Under the pieces are notes generated by a model, which did not search any database, had not been told where the DNA came from, and saw nothing but the letters and a program-made list of their open reading frames with translations. DNA of 63,464 nt. Source: Sphingobacteriales bacterium (GTDB lineage: Bacteria; Bacteroidota; Bacteroidia; Sphingobacteriales; Sphingobacteriaceae). Location: contig JACXVB010000017.1 in NCBI GenBank assembly GCA_014763615.1, positions 1-63,464 of the forward strand, given 5' to 3'. Within the stretch, counting starts at the first letter, position 1, and every line of letters begins with the position of its first letter. A program made the translations under genes and the position numbers. Below are positions 18,298 to 28,241 of the stretch, one piece after another.

Positions 18298-19494
18298 AGT
18301 TCAAATTCTTGATAGGGCAATTTTTAGAAGGATTGTTGAATAGAGCGTAGGTTTGCGGTTTAAAAATATCTAACAAACCTGCCGGACCAGCCCAAAACCC
18401 ATTAATAATGTAGTTTTCACCATTCATTCCTTTAGTCAGGAGGTTTTCTTTAACTACAGTTGGATAATTATCAGAAAGTATAATAACAAAATTCTGTGTA
18501 ATTGGAATGGTTTTCATACCCATTTGCTTTAGTTCACTCAGCATTTTTCTCGGCACTAGAAATAAGTCTCTTTGCTAATTTAGGTTTCCATTTTATTTTG
18601 CTTCCTATACCAAAATAAATCTAATAAGGTAGTATCAATTGGATAAACAGCCACCTTAGTTTGTTTAAGAATAGCCAAAGTTTCTTGCCATGATGGATAT
18701 CCTTACCTAGATTCGATAAATCCTAAGGCTCAAATTGGAGGTAAAGGTTATTTACCCGTAAGCCAAGTGTAAGCTTCAAGCACACTTTTATAGTCTCCAG
18801 AAATAAAGTAATAACTTAAATTGCCATTTTGTGTACTAAATTGAAATTGATTGGGTTGTGATTTTCCAATATCAAAAAAGCCATCTCCTTTATTATCAAA
18901 ATAAATTCCGTAACCCCGATTAGAGGTATAAAAAGGAACAGAAATATTGAGATTTCTTTCTCCATAAACATAGCCGTAATGCGGCTGATGATAATTTTCT
19001 AACAAGTAACCTCTACGATTTACAGGTAGAGCCCGAGAACCTAAACCGTAAATGGCTTCTTGCGGTGCTAAAGAAAAATCTAAAACTTTTAGTGAATCAG
19101 AAATAGTGTAAGCGAGGTTGTTATTGGTAAGTAATTTATGTTTAACGCCCTCAAAATGAATATTAAAATTCCATTTATTGATGGTGATAAATAAAGAATC
19201 TGTTTCGAAAAAAATATTATCCAAATTTTGAGCCACCCTCACAAAGGTAGGATAAGGTTTAGCTACCACCACGTAAGATGAATCTAGCAGCTGTTTGTGG
19301 TTCTTGAGATAGCTTACCTTTACTACATTAGGTTGATAAGCAGTGAGTTCTATCCAACCATTTTCGGCGTAAACCTTTAATGTTTGCCCCTCATGATGAA
19401 GATGATCATAAGTTTTAAGTTGCTCCTTTTGCTGTGCTTTTAAAATCCCTTGAGAAAAAAGAAGAAAAAGCGTCAAGCCGATATAGATTTTCAT
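18287..19494 (-). pseudogene. Decayed GH31 family alpha-glycosidase
   Basis: The first 248 codons (19494-18748) encode a signal peptide and the GH31 N-terminal beta-sandwich (LAPQEAIYGLGSRALPVNRRG, YTSNRGYGIYFDNKGDG). Beyond LTGK the frame still reads as GH31 (PLPPI-ALGFIESR-GYPSWQE, LLDLFWY) but carries in-frame stops where Gln, Trp and Tyr are expected (18748-18750, 18730-18732, 18703-18705). A frameshift near 18560 follows. Homology resumes at 18556-18310 (MLSELKQMGMKTIPIT, GPAGLLDIFKP). The catalytic Asp region and C-terminus are missing, cut off at the EptA-like gene. Intact homologues are about 800 residues. The gene is dead, and the decay looks recent because similarity is still high. 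Confidence 0.88.
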
Positions 19495-19561
19495 CCTGTA
19501 AAACTAAAACGTTTGCATTAAGAATAAAAGAAATTGAAAATAATGGACATACCAAACTGAT

Positions 19562-20212
19562 TTAGATTAATCCAGATATAATATTGATGCTCAACGCAAG
19601 TATAGCTGTATTAAAAATGAAAGAAATTAAACTATGCAGTAAAGCGAGTCTCCTTATTTTCCTTGAGCTGATTTCAACATCCGAAACTTGAAAAGTCATT
19701 CCTAAAACGAAAGAAAAATAGGCAAAATCTAAATAATCAGGATTTTTTTCATTCGGGAATTCTAATCCTTTTCCTTTATTACTGTTGTCTGAATCGTTAT
19801 TATAAAAAAGGTGAGCATATCTAAAAGTAAATAAAGTATGCACCAAAAACCAAGCACAAACAACAGAGCCTAATGAAAGAATGATGTGATCAACTAAAAC
19901 AACTCCATTCAACGTTTTAGATGATTTTAAAAGTAAGATTACGGCACATAAACTAGCGATGGCGGCAAAAAGGATAAAAATAAAAATCCAAGTTCTGCTT
20001 GAGTCTTGAATACTCGCTATTTTTTTCACCTCTAAAGGGTGCTGGCTAAAAATGGTGTACCAAGAAAGAAAAAGATGAGTAAGGGCAAAGCAAAGCCAAC
20101 TAGCCATCAGACTTGACGGGAAAGTATGATGATTTTTGAATAGAAAAAAGGAAGTTACGGCTACAAATAATGAAATTAATAATCGGTGGTGAGCGTCTAA
20201 TTTATTCATCAT
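19562..20212 (-). CDS. DUF1345 family membrane protein
   Basis: A 216-residue protein with five or six membrane helices and the DUF1345 signature FRYAHLFYNNDSDNSNKGKG followed by LEFPNEKNPDYLDFAYFSF and GMTFQVSDVEISSRKIRR. Function is unknown; the family is widespread and often near stress or envelope genes. It overlaps the response-regulator gene by 11 bases, so it is the last live gene of the S9 peptidase, kinase and regulator operon. Confidence 0.85.
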   Translation of the reverse strand: MMNKLDAHHRLLISLFVAVTSFFLFKNHHTFPSSLMASWLCFALTHLFLSWYTIFSQHPLEVKKIASIQDSSRTWIFIFILFAAIASLCAVILLLKSSKTLNGVVLVDHIILSLGSVVCAWFLVHTLFTFRYAHLFYNNDSDNSNKGKGLEFPNEKNPDYLDFAYFSFVLGMTFQVSDVEISSRKIRRLALLHSLISFIFNTAILALSINIISGLI

Positions 20213-20888
20213 TAAAACGATATCCTATTCCTCTTACAGTTTGTAAAAAATCGGGTCTATCTGGATTTCGTTCAATCTTTTTCCGTAAACGAACAATATG
20301 CATATCTAAAGTTCGGGTGTTCACATCAGAATTATAACCCCAAACCTCCATCATCAAATCATCTCTACTGATAACCGTATTTTTATGATTCAGAAAATAT
20401 AGCAAGATTCTATTTTCTAAAATTGTCAACTCGATTTTTTTATTTCCTTTTAGCAAAGAATGGGTGTTTGGATGATGCTCCATATCGCCAAAACGCTTAT
20501 TTTCATCCTTATCATGAACCACATATTTTACCTTACTATCTAACATAGCCACCAAAACCTCCATATTAAAAGGCTTGGTTACATAATCTGAAACGCCAAA
20601 ATTAAAAGCATCAATTTTATCTACATCCTGAGATTTAGCGGTCATCATGATAATGATTTTCTCAAAACCTTTTTCTCTTAATAAAGTGCAAACTTCAGAA
20701 CCTTCTTTCTCTGGGAGCATCCAATCTAATAAAACAATTTCTGGTTGTTCGCTTAAAATCATATCAACTGCCTCGTTTCCATTGGCAGTTTCTAAAACTT
20801 TATAACCTTCTTTTTCTAAACGAGAGCTTACCAAAAATCTAAGATTTTCGTCGTCTTCTACAATGGCAACTTTAATTTCCTTTTGCAT
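20202..20888 (-). CDS. OmpR-family response regulator
   Basis: A 228-residue two-component regulator. The receiver domain (about 5-118) has acidic residues VEDDEN, the phospho-acceptor Asp in EIVLLDWMLPEKEG and the Lys in DYVTKPF. The C-terminal winged helix (about 132-226) has SRDDLMMEVWGYNSDVNTRT and LRKKIERNPDRPDFLQTVRG. It is spaced 3 bases from the cognate kinase gene upstream. Target genes are not evident from this window. Confidence 0.95.
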   Translation of the reverse strand: MQKEIKVAIVEDDENLRFLVSSRLEKEGYKVLETANGNEAVDMILSEQPEIVLLDWMLPEKEGSEVCTLLREKGFEKIIIMMTAKSQDVDKIDAFNFGVSDYVTKPFNMEVLVAMLDSKVKYVVHDKDENKRFGDMEHHPNTHSLLKGNKKIELTILENRILLYFLNHKNTVISRDDLMMEVWGYNSDVNTRTLDMHIVRLRKKIERNPDRPDFLQTVRGIGYRFNDE

Positions 20889-20891
20889 ACA

Positions 20892-22565
20892 TTAATTGTC
20901 GTAAGGTAATATCACATCAAATTCAGATCCTACACCCGGTTTACTTTTTACCGTAATATCTCCATCCATAAAAATAGCGAGTTCTTTACAGAAGGCCAAG
21001 CCCAAACCCACGCTTCCTTGTTGGTTATAGCGATTTTGTATCCTATAAAATTTCTTAAAAATATGCTTTAATTCTGAGGCTTCAATACCAATTCCGGTAT
21101 CTTTAAAAGAAAAAATAATTTTATTTTTGAGGGTATAAACGGTAATCTTCAGATTTTTGCTGCCCTGTTGTGCATATTTATAAGCGTTCTCCATTAAATT
21201 ATGAAAAATACTACTGAGCAATGTGGGGTCTGTATGAAAAAACTCTACATTAATTAAATCCAGTTCTATCTCATAATCTGGGTATTTTAGCTGAAAAGCA
21301 TCAATCATATTATGAGCAAAAACTTCTAAGTTCACTTCTTTTGATTTTACAGAAATAGCTTTATTCTCTATCTGAGTAAAAGAAAGTAGTTTGTTCATTA
21401 AATCATTCAATTTATCAGCTTCTTCGTCTAAAATTTTCCCGTAATGCGTAAGTTCTCTTTCTGTTAAATTTTTTGAATTAAGAATATTGCTCCCTGCTAC
21501 CTTAATTACAGAAACCGGTGTTTTAAACTCATGAGTAAAGTTATTGATGAAATCATACTGTAAACTGAATAGCTTTTTATTGATGCTGAGATTTCTATAA
21601 ATTAAAAAAGTGATGAATGCTAAGATGAGATAAATAGCAAAAATAGCTAATGCAATAGGTAAAAACCGCAAATTAACCTCATGATACAAAAATTCTTTAT
21701 CGCTTGATAAGTATAGTTTATAATCTGAAAATGCCCCAGGTAAAGTAATTTCGGTACTTATTAGGTTTTGATTTTCTAAAATCGGATCATAAGAAAGTGG
21801 TTTAACGCTAACGTTTTGATAAAGTTCTGGATGGGTGTTTTTTAAAGATAGCTTATACGGATTCAATTCAAAAGAAAAAATATCTAAATCATACAAAGGA
21901 GAAGGTGGTTGATTTTTAAACATCAAATCCTGATAAATTTTAATATCCTCTCGCCTGGGAATATTCATGTAACTGATTTTTCCTGGAACGATACTGAAGA
22001 ATATTTTAAAAATTTGATCACTGGTGAGCGCTTTTGTGGTATCTGCTGATTCTAAGAAACTGGCAAATTTTAAGCCTATTTTATTAAATTCATCACTCAA
22101 ACTCAAAGATAATAGTTGCGGATCCGTTTCTCTAAAAAGCACTATGGAGTCTGCAGGTGTATTTCTGCCAAATCGATAAAGGGTTTTTAATCCAATAGAA
22201 AAACGATTGACTTTTAAACCATCTCTAATGGGATGATTACTTACATCAGAATCATAAAATAAAATATGCGAAACAAAGGGATATTTCTTAAAAACAGTGT
22301 CGGAATATTTAGAAGCCGAAAGTGAATCCAAAAAGCCTTGATAGAAAGAAAGTTCTGGGATTTTATTTTGAAATAGTGTATTGTAAGGCTCGATAGTTTG
22401 ATCTAAAACATCAATTTTTAGAGAAGAAAACTCATTTTCAATAAATTTTTTCGTGAGGCTATATCCTACATATAAGGCAATGATCAGCGAAATAGTAATG
22501 AGCCCCATGAAAGACATGATAAGAACAAAATTCTTCCTATAGCTGATTTTCTTAGCCTTTGCCAT
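20892..22565 (-). CDS. Membrane sensor histidine kinase
   Basis: A 557-residue kinase. Membrane helix one (about 10-35) and helix two (about 300-325) flank a periplasmic sensor region of about 265 residues with no recognised domain. The HisKA box holds the phospho-acceptor His (NFTHEFKTPVSVIKVAG). The ATPase domain has NLMENAYKYA, DTGIGIEASELKHIFKKFYR and GSVGLGLAFCKELA. The large periplasmic region resembles those of Bacteroidota kinases paired with OmpR-type regulators. The gene begins 6 bases after a secreted S9 peptidase gene, which may belong to the stimulus or response. Confidence 0.93.
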   Translation of the reverse strand: MAKAKKISYRKNFVLIMSFMGLITISLIIALYVGYSLTKKFIENEFSSLKIDVLDQTIEPYNTLFQNKIPELSFYQGFLDSLSASKYSDTVFKKYPFVSHILFYDSDVSNHPIRDGLKVNRFSIGLKTLYRFGRNTPADSIVLFRETDPQLLSLSLSDEFNKIGLKFASFLESADTTKALTSDQIFKIFFSIVPGKISYMNIPRREDIKIYQDLMFKNQPPSPLYDLDIFSFELNPYKLSLKNTHPELYQNVSVKPLSYDPILENQNLISTEITLPGAFSDYKLYLSSDKEFLYHEVNLRFLPIALAIFAIYLILAFITFLIYRNLSINKKLFSLQYDFINNFTHEFKTPVSVIKVAGSNILNSKNLTERELTHYGKILDEEADKLNDLMNKLLSFTQIENKAISVKSKEVNLEVFAHNMIDAFQLKYPDYEIELDLINVEFFHTDPTLLSSIFHNLMENAYKYAQQGSKNLKITVYTLKNKIIFSFKDTGIGIEASELKHIFKKFYRIQNRYNQQGSVGLGLAFCKELAIFMDGDITVKSKPGVGSEFDVILPYDN

Positions 22566-22571
22566 GAATAA

Positions 22572-24464
22572 TTATCGCTCTGGATGTAAGTATTTATTTA
22601 AAAAAATCTCCAATTTCTGATAAAACTCTAATCTGTTTTTAGGATCATTAAAATAATGACCCTCATCTTCTTTTAAAAGATAATTTACATTTTGGTTATG
22701 CTTTCTCAACTCCTTTACAAATTGGTTAGTCTCATTTACATTTACTCTGGGGTCTTTAGCTCCTTGAGCAATTAAGGTAGGCATTTTAATTTTATCTATT
22801 TGGAATATGGGCGAAGCATATTTTAACTCCTCAACATCACTTTCAGGATTTCCGACAATTTCATTGAGCATTTGTTGATAAGGTTTATAATAGGCCGGAA
22901 AACCCTTTAAATAAGTGAAAAGATTGATGAAACCAGAATAAGAAGCCGCACATTGATATAGATTTGGATGATAAATAATCTGATTTAGTGCTGAATAACC
23001 TCCAAAGCTAAAACCATAAATACCAATCCGTTTCGGGTCTGCAATTTTTTCTTTGATGAGCCATTCTACGCCATCAGTAATATCGTCTTGCACTTTAGTA
23101 CCCCATTGCTTGTAGCCTGCCGTTTGAAAAGCTTTTCCATAACCAGATGAACCTCTAAAATTCATTTGAAAAACCGCATAGCCTTGATTTGCCAAAAATT
23201 GTACCTCTGCATTGTATCCCCAAACGTTTCTATTAGAAGACCCCGAATGTGGAAGAATTACACAAGGAAGGTTTTTATTTGCTTGATTTAAAGGTAGCGT
23301 TAAATAACCATGAATGGTTAATCCGTCTCTACTTTTATAACTTATCGCCTGCATCTGGCACATTTCTGTGGGGTTTATTCCCGGATTGATCTCAGAAAGC
23401 TTTGTGAATTGCTTATCCTTAGCATGATAAAGATAATAAGCACCAGGATCACGGTCTGTAAAGGTTCTTAACAAGAAAATATCTTCTTTTTGATTTTTAT
23501 CAATAATCTTAACTTCTTGCTGCGGTAACTTAGATTTGATTTGAGCATACATTTCCTTTGCCTTATCATCAAAAAAATAAAGCTCTCTCTTAGAAACTTC
23601 ATAAGTGAGGTAAACCAGCTTCTTCTTTGCTTTAGAGCAAACTACATCCAAAACATCAGCCTCTGGATTTTCATAAATTACTTTAGCCTCTTTGCCGGTT
23701 TCGCAATCAAAATCTACTAAAGCCAATTTATCTCGGTTAAGATTAGAAAGTGCATAAATATGATTACCTACACCTGTAAAACACAAGGGCTGTAACATAT
23801 TTTTGAAATTATTACTGATAACAGGTTTAAACGCATCCTTTTCAGAAGCTCTAAAATATAAGGTTTCATTCACTCCATCACTGCCTATGGCTAAACGTAC
23901 GCTTCCATTATTATCAGAAATCCACTCTACAATATTTCCTGGATTTTTTATCTCTAAAGTTTTTTGACCTGTTTTGATATCCAATTTATAAACATCAAAA
24001 AATTCTGGATTTTGTTCATTTAATGCAATTAATAAGTAGCGATTATCATTTCTAATTCCATCAATAATTTCTATTTTGGTTTTTGGAGATGTTTTAATTT
24101 GATGGGTTACTTTTCCATCTTTACTCACTGTAAAAGCCTGATAATTTCCATCATTACCCTTGTCTTGAACGTAAAAAAGCTCTTCATTCCCTGCCCATAG
24201 GTAATACTTAACCCCAGAACTCTCACAAATGGTTACTTGGATATTTTTTTTACGCTCAATGTCTTCAACAAAAATATTTAACTTGCCTTTATAAGGTTTT
24301 AGATAAGAAAGATATTTTCCATCAGGAGAAATTTTGAAAGCCGATTTTTCAGCTTCTCTAAAAAAAATATCGGCACTAATTTTATCGACTTTAACGTTAG
24401 GTTTACAGCCAAAAAGTAGTGCGCAAATAATGATGAAAACACTTTTTTTACAGAAAGCCGTCAT
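22572..24464 (-). CDS. S9 family (prolyl oligopeptidase-like) peptidase, lipoprotein
   Basis: A 630-residue enzyme with a lipoprotein signal (CALLFGC, Cys at about residue 20). The N-terminal seven-bladed beta-propeller spans about 35-370. The C-terminal alpha/beta hydrolase domain carries the nucleophile Ser in GIYGFSFGGYSAL (about residue 488), Asp in AQGAKDPRVNVNE and His in EDEGHYFND. Family members cleave short peptides, often after Pro or Ala. It is the first gene of an operon with the kinase and response regulator. The lipid anchor places it in the periplasm or at the outer membrane. Confidence 0.9.
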   Translation of the reverse strand: MTAFCKKSVFIIICALLFGCKPNVKVDKISADIFFREAEKSAFKISPDGKYLSYLKPYKGKLNIFVEDIERKKNIQVTICESSGVKYYLWAGNEELFYVQDKGNDGNYQAFTVSKDGKVTHQIKTSPKTKIEIIDGIRNDNRYLLIALNEQNPEFFDVYKLDIKTGQKTLEIKNPGNIVEWISDNNGSVRLAIGSDGVNETLYFRASEKDAFKPVISNNFKNMLQPLCFTGVGNHIYALSNLNRDKLALVDFDCETGKEAKVIYENPEADVLDVVCSKAKKKLVYLTYEVSKRELYFFDDKAKEMYAQIKSKLPQQEVKIIDKNQKEDIFLLRTFTDRDPGAYYLYHAKDKQFTKLSEINPGINPTEMCQMQAISYKSRDGLTIHGYLTLPLNQANKNLPCVILPHSGSSNRNVWGYNAEVQFLANQGYAVFQMNFRGSSGYGKAFQTAGYKQWGTKVQDDITDGVEWLIKEKIADPKRIGIYGFSFGGYSALNQIIYHPNLYQCAASYSGFINLFTYLKGFPAYYKPYQQMLNEIVGNPESDVEELKYASPIFQIDKIKMPTLIAQGAKDPRVNVNETNQFVKELRKHNQNVNYLLKEDEGHYFNDPKNRLEFYQKLEIFLNKYLHPER

Positions 24465-24654
24465 TCAATTTTGTTGATTAGATTGATGGATGATTAGGAT
24501 GAAATCCTTGACTCTTTTTAGTTTCTTAATATTACATCAAAATAAATAAATAAGCCAAACAAGAATTTAAAAAATCAGTAACATTTAAAATACAAGCAAG
24601 GCAATTGTTACAAGCACAATTGAACTAGCTTTTTAATTTTTATAAATTTAAAAT

Positions 24655-26460
24655 ATGCAAAAGGCTATTAAAATCTGCTTCATTTTTTTGCTCTTGCTCT
24701 CAGCTCTTCCTGCTTTTTCACAGATGAATGAACAGGCGGCTCTTGCAAATCAATTTTTTAAAAATGGCGAATATGAAAAGGCTTTAAGCATTTACGATCA
24801 GCTTTATCATACTAAAAACGGAGATCAAATTTTTTATCAAGAGTATATTAATACACTTTTAAAACTGAAGAAATTTGATGAAGCAGAGAAAATCATCAAA
24901 AAGAAAATCAGAGAAAATCCGAAATACAAAATAGACCTTGGCCAGCTTTATTTAGAAAAAGGCGATAATCATGAAGCTAATAAGATTTTTGATGCGGTAT
25001 TAGATGATATGCCTGCAAACCAAATGGCTATTTCTGAAACTGCAAACTCTTTTTATGCCATTGGCAATTATGATTATGCCATCAAAACCTTTCTTACGGG
25101 TAGAAAAATATTAAAAGATGAAGATATTTTCGGCTATGAATTAATCAATCTTTATCGATTTAAAAGGATAAAAGATGGACTTACTATTGAGCTATTAAAA
25201 CTGATTACCCAGCATCCAGAGTTCTTACAAATGGCAAAAAACAACATCAGCAGAACCTTTGAGAATGAAGACGACTATAACTTTCTCAAAATTCAGCTCT
25301 TAAAAAGAATCCAAAAAGACCCACAAAACACTAATTATATTGATTTATTAGCTTGGCAATACATCCAACAAAAACAATTTGATTTAGCTCTGATTCAAAT
25401 CATTGCTTTAGATAAAAGAAATAATGATGACGGCGGAAGAGTATATGCACTAGGGAATATTTTGATAGAAAATAAAGTTGTAGATGCCGCTACAAAAGCT
25501 TTTGATTATTTGATTAACAAAGGCGAAAAGTCATCTTATTATATTCCTGCTAAGGTGGCTTTATTGCGACTAAAAAACCAACAAGTTTTGGATGGGAACT
25601 ATCAACCGGCAGACATTCAAAGTTTGGTTGATGCTTATAACGAGCTGCTCGATCAGTTTGGGCGTAATTTTCAAACTGCTTTTGCCATCAGACAGCTAGC
25701 TCATTTAAAAGCTTTTTATCAGAATAAATTTGCTGAAGCAGAAGATTTACTAACTCAAGCCATTAATTATCCCGGTTTAAAACCAGAAACGCAATCCGAA
25801 ATCAAGCTAGATTTAGCTGATATTTACGTGAGTGATAACCAACGTTGGGAAGCTGCTTTGCTCTACGGCCAAGTCGAAAAATCTTTTAGTGGAGAACCTT
25901 TAGGACAGAAAGCTAAATTTAAAAATGCCAAACTTTCTTTTTATAATGGAGATTTTGCTTGGGCAAAAGCGCAATTAGACGTTTTAAAAGCCTCAACTTC
26001 GCAATTAATTGCGAATGATGCTTTAGATTTAAGCCTTCTGATTCAAGAAAATCTAGCGAATGATAGCACTGGCAATGCCTTAAAACTTTATGCTAAAGCT
26101 GATTTATTACAATATAAAAATCAAAATCAGCAAGCCATTTTAACTTTGGATAGTGTAGCCACGCTTTATCCTCAGAATGATTTAGCCGATGATATTTTAA
26201 TGATGAAAGCGAATATCTACATCAAACAAAAAGATTATAACAAAGCTAGTGAAAGCTTCCAAAAAATTATCGCTAATTATAGTTACGGAATTTGGGCTGA
26301 CGATGCCCTATTTAAATTGGCAACTTTAGAAGAAGACCATTTAAATGATAAAGTAAATGCACAAAAGCATTATGAAGAATTGATAGAGAAGTTTCCTGGA
26401 AGTTTGTTTGTGATAGAGGCCAGAAAAAGATTCAGAAACTTAAGAGGCGATAGCTTATAA
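24655..26460 (+). CDS. Tetratricopeptide-repeat protein, exported
   Basis: A 601-residue protein with a signal peptide (about 1-22, ALPAFSQ). Many TPR-like helix pairs follow: ALANQFFKNGEYEKALSIYD at about 29, repeats through 35-150, and a C-terminal set (QKDYNKASESFQKIIANYSY, KVNAQKHYEELIEKFPGSLF). It resembles periplasmic TPR scaffolds with YbgF-like C-terminal repeats. No catalytic motif is visible. It precedes the DUF4286 and rfbC genes on the same strand, with a 27-base gap. Confidence 0.85.
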   Translation: MQKAIKICFIFLLLLSALPAFSQMNEQAALANQFFKNGEYEKALSIYDQLYHTKNGDQIFYQEYINTLLKLKKFDEAEKIIKKKIRENPKYKIDLGQLYLEKGDNHEANKIFDAVLDDMPANQMAISETANSFYAIGNYDYAIKTFLTGRKILKDEDIFGYELINLYRFKRIKDGLTIELLKLITQHPEFLQMAKNNISRTFENEDDYNFLKIQLLKRIQKDPQNTNYIDLLAWQYIQQKQFDLALIQIIALDKRNNDDGGRVYALGNILIENKVVDAATKAFDYLINKGEKSSYYIPAKVALLRLKNQQVLDGNYQPADIQSLVDAYNELLDQFGRNFQTAFAIRQLAHLKAFYQNKFAEAEDLLTQAINYPGLKPETQSEIKLDLADIYVSDNQRWEAALLYGQVEKSFSGEPLGQKAKFKNAKLSFYNGDFAWAKAQLDVLKASTSQLIANDALDLSLLIQENLANDSTGNALKLYAKADLLQYKNQNQQAILTLDSVATLYPQNDLADDILMMKANIYIKQKDYNKASESFQKIIANYSYGIWADDALFKLATLEEDHLNDKVNAQKHYEELIEKFPGSLFVIEARKRFRNLRGDSL

Positions 26461-26487
26461 TCATCAACCTATATTTACCTTTGCTAC

Positions 26488-26790
26488 ATGATTATCTACA
26501 ATGTAACCACTATTATTGAAGAAAGCATTCACGACGAATACGTGGATTTTATGCAGAAAGTTCACATGCCCGAAGTGATGGCTACTGGTAAATTTACTTC
26601 TTGTCAGTTTTTACGATTGACTGAACCTGTAAATGAAGGCATTACTTACTGCGCTCAATACATCACAGATGATGCTGCAAAACTAGCAGATTACAAAACA
26701 AATTTTTCTCCTAAATTACAAGAAGACCTTCAACAAAAGTTTGAGAATAAATTTGTCTCTTTCAGAAGTGTATTAGAATCTAAACTTTAA
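26488..26790 (+). CDS. DUF4286 family protein
   Basis: A 100-residue cytoplasmic protein with a ferredoxin-like fold signature: IIYNVTTIIEESIHDEYVDF, then HMPEVMATGKFTSCQFLRL. Both are typical of DUF4286, a dimeric alpha/beta-barrel-like family of unknown function common in Bacteroidota. It is followed after one base by rfbC. Confidence 0.88.
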   Translation: MIIYNVTTIIEESIHDEYVDFMQKVHMPEVMATGKFTSCQFLRLTEPVNEGITYCAQYITDDAAKLADYKTNFSPKLQEDLQQKFENKFVSFRSVLESKL

Positions 26791-26791
26791 G

Positions 26792-27340
26792 ATGAATATT
26801 ATTGAAACCCCCATTAAGGATCTTTTAATTATCGAGCCAAAAATCTGGCGTGATGATAGAGGATATTTTTTCGAAAGCTACAATAAAAAGGCTTTTAAAG
26901 ATGCCGGTATTATTGCCGATTTTGTACAAGACAATCAATCTTTTTCTCAAAAAGGAGCTTTAAGAGGTTTACATGTGCAAGCTCATCCTTTTGCGCAAGG
27001 AAAATTGGTTCGGGTAATTCAGGGTAAGGTTTTAGATGTTGCGGTAGATATTAGAAAAGCATCTCCCACTTACGGGCAACACTTTAGTATAGAATTAAGT
27101 GGAGATAATTTTAAGATGTTTTGGGTGCCACCTGGCTTTTTACATGGATTTGTAACCTTAGAAGATCAAACCATATTTACCTACAAAGTAACGAGTTTAT
27201 ATGATAAGGAATCAGAGATGGGCATCATCTGGAATGATCCGGATTTAAATATCAATTGGGGAATTGATGAAAAAGAAGCTATCCTCTCTCCAAAAGATTT
27301 AAAATTATCCTCTTTCAAAGATTTAAAAAGTCCTTTTTAA
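26792..27340 (+). CDS. rfbC: dTDP-4-dehydrorhamnose 3,5-epimerase
   Basis: A 182-residue cupin epimerase of the dTDP-L-rhamnose pathway. It converts dTDP-4-keto-6-deoxyglucose to the L-lyxo form. The key blocks are present: DDRGYFFESYN, DNQSFSQKGALRGLHVQ with the catalytic His, GKLVRVIQGKVLDVAVD, and the FWVPPGFLHGFVTL and KVTSLYDKESE region with the catalytic Tyr. Length matches the family. It stands alone here; rfbA, rfbB and rfbD are not in the window. A strong hairpin terminator follows the stop codon. Confidence 0.94.
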   Translation: MNIIETPIKDLLIIEPKIWRDDRGYFFESYNKKAFKDAGIIADFVQDNQSFSQKGALRGLHVQAHPFAQGKLVRVIQGKVLDVAVDIRKASPTYGQHFSIELSGDNFKMFWVPPGFLHGFVTLEDQTIFTYKVTSLYDKESEMGIIWNDPDLNINWGIDEKEAILSPKDLKLSSFKDLKSPF

Positions 27341-27342
27341 AC

Positions 27343-27375
27343 AAAAAATCCAGATGAAAACCATCTGGATTTTTT
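27343..27375. terminator. Bidirectional rho-independent terminator
   Basis: A perfect 14-bp stem AAAAAATCCAGATG/CATCTGGATTTTTT with a five-base loop (AAAAC). It lies between the convergent rfbC and OmpA-family genes. The A-tract and T-tract serve transcription from either side. Confidence 0.9.
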
Positions 27376-27377
27376 TT

Positions 27378-28241
27378 CTATTTGATCAAATTATAAAGTT
27401 CATCTAACTTCGGCGAAAGCACAATTTCTATTCTTCTATTTTTGCTTCTTGCTTCAGGTGTATTTGCTGGGTCTTTCGGTTGGAATTCTCCTTTTCCTGT
27501 TGCAGTTAAGCGGTGCGGGTCAACTTTTTCTGTTTCGGTTAAATAACGTACTACAGAAGTTGCTCTCAAGACACTCAAATCCCAGTTATCTTTAATCTGC
27601 CCTAAATTTCCAACTTTCTGATTATCTGTATGCCCTTCTACCGCAATATTGATGTCTGTTTGTGAATTTAATACTGTTGCTAATTGCTTCAAAGCTTGCT
27701 TCCCTTTGCTATCAATAATGATAGAACCTGTATCAAAAAGTAATTTATCCATCAAAGAAACATACACTTTACCATTTCTAATATCTACGGAAAGACCACT
27801 TGCTTGGAAACCTAAGAGTGCTTTTTGCAATTTCTCTTTTAAAGCATTAGTGGCTTCATCTCGCTTTTTCAATATCTCTTCAACTTCTTTTAATTTGGCC
27901 TCACGCTCTCTCAAATTGTTAGAAAGCTTATTCAAGTTATCAGAAAGTTTATTGATTTCTGAGGAGCTATTAGAACGCAATGCAGCATAATTAGCATTCA
28001 AATTTGCTAATTGTTGATTAAGGTCGGCTATTTTATGGTGCAAATCTGCCGTATCAGCCTGTAGCGTTGAGCGCTCTTCCTCTAATGACTGTACTTTAAC
28101 TTTTGTGGCCTCCCAACCTACATTTAATGAATCCCTTTGAGACAATAGATTCTCATACTTTTTCTTGGATAATACTACGCAAGAGCTAAGAAATAAAGCT
28201 GCAATAAATGCCAAACCCAATATCGATTTTAATTTCATCAT
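27378..28241 (-). CDS. OmpA-family lipoprotein with coiled coil
   Basis: From the ATG at 28241 the protein starts MMKLKSILGLAF and has a lipoprotein signal (LFLSSC). A long coiled-coil region follows (about 30-140, repeated Leu-Asn-Leu heptads) and a C-terminal OmpA peptidoglycan-binding domain (about 165-280: LFDTGSIIIDSKGKQALKQL, VEGHTDNQKV, NWDLSVLRATSVVRYL, RRIEIVLSP). It would tether the outer membrane to the cell wall. The frame stays open to 28271, but that start would lie inside the upstream gene. The ATG overlapping the upstream stop (ATGATGA) is preferred. Confidence 0.9.
   Translation of the reverse strand: MMKLKSILGLAFIAALFLSSCVVLSKKKYENLLSQRDSLNVGWEATKVKVQSLEEERSTLQADTADLHHKIADLNQQLANLNANYAALRSNSSSEINKLSDNLNKLSNNLREREAKLKEVEEILKKRDEATNALKEKLQKALLGFQASGLSVDIRNGKVYVSLMDKLLFDTGSIIIDSKGKQALKQLATVLNSQTDINIAVEGHTDNQKVGNLGQIKDNWDLSVLRATSVVRYLTETEKVDPHRLTATGKGEFQPKDPANTPEARSKNRRIEIVLSPKLDELYNLIK

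Noticed and set aside
18287-18556. 89-codon frame as an independent small gene
   Set aside because: Its sequence is an internal GH31 segment that continues the interrupted gene upstream, so it is part of the pseudogene.
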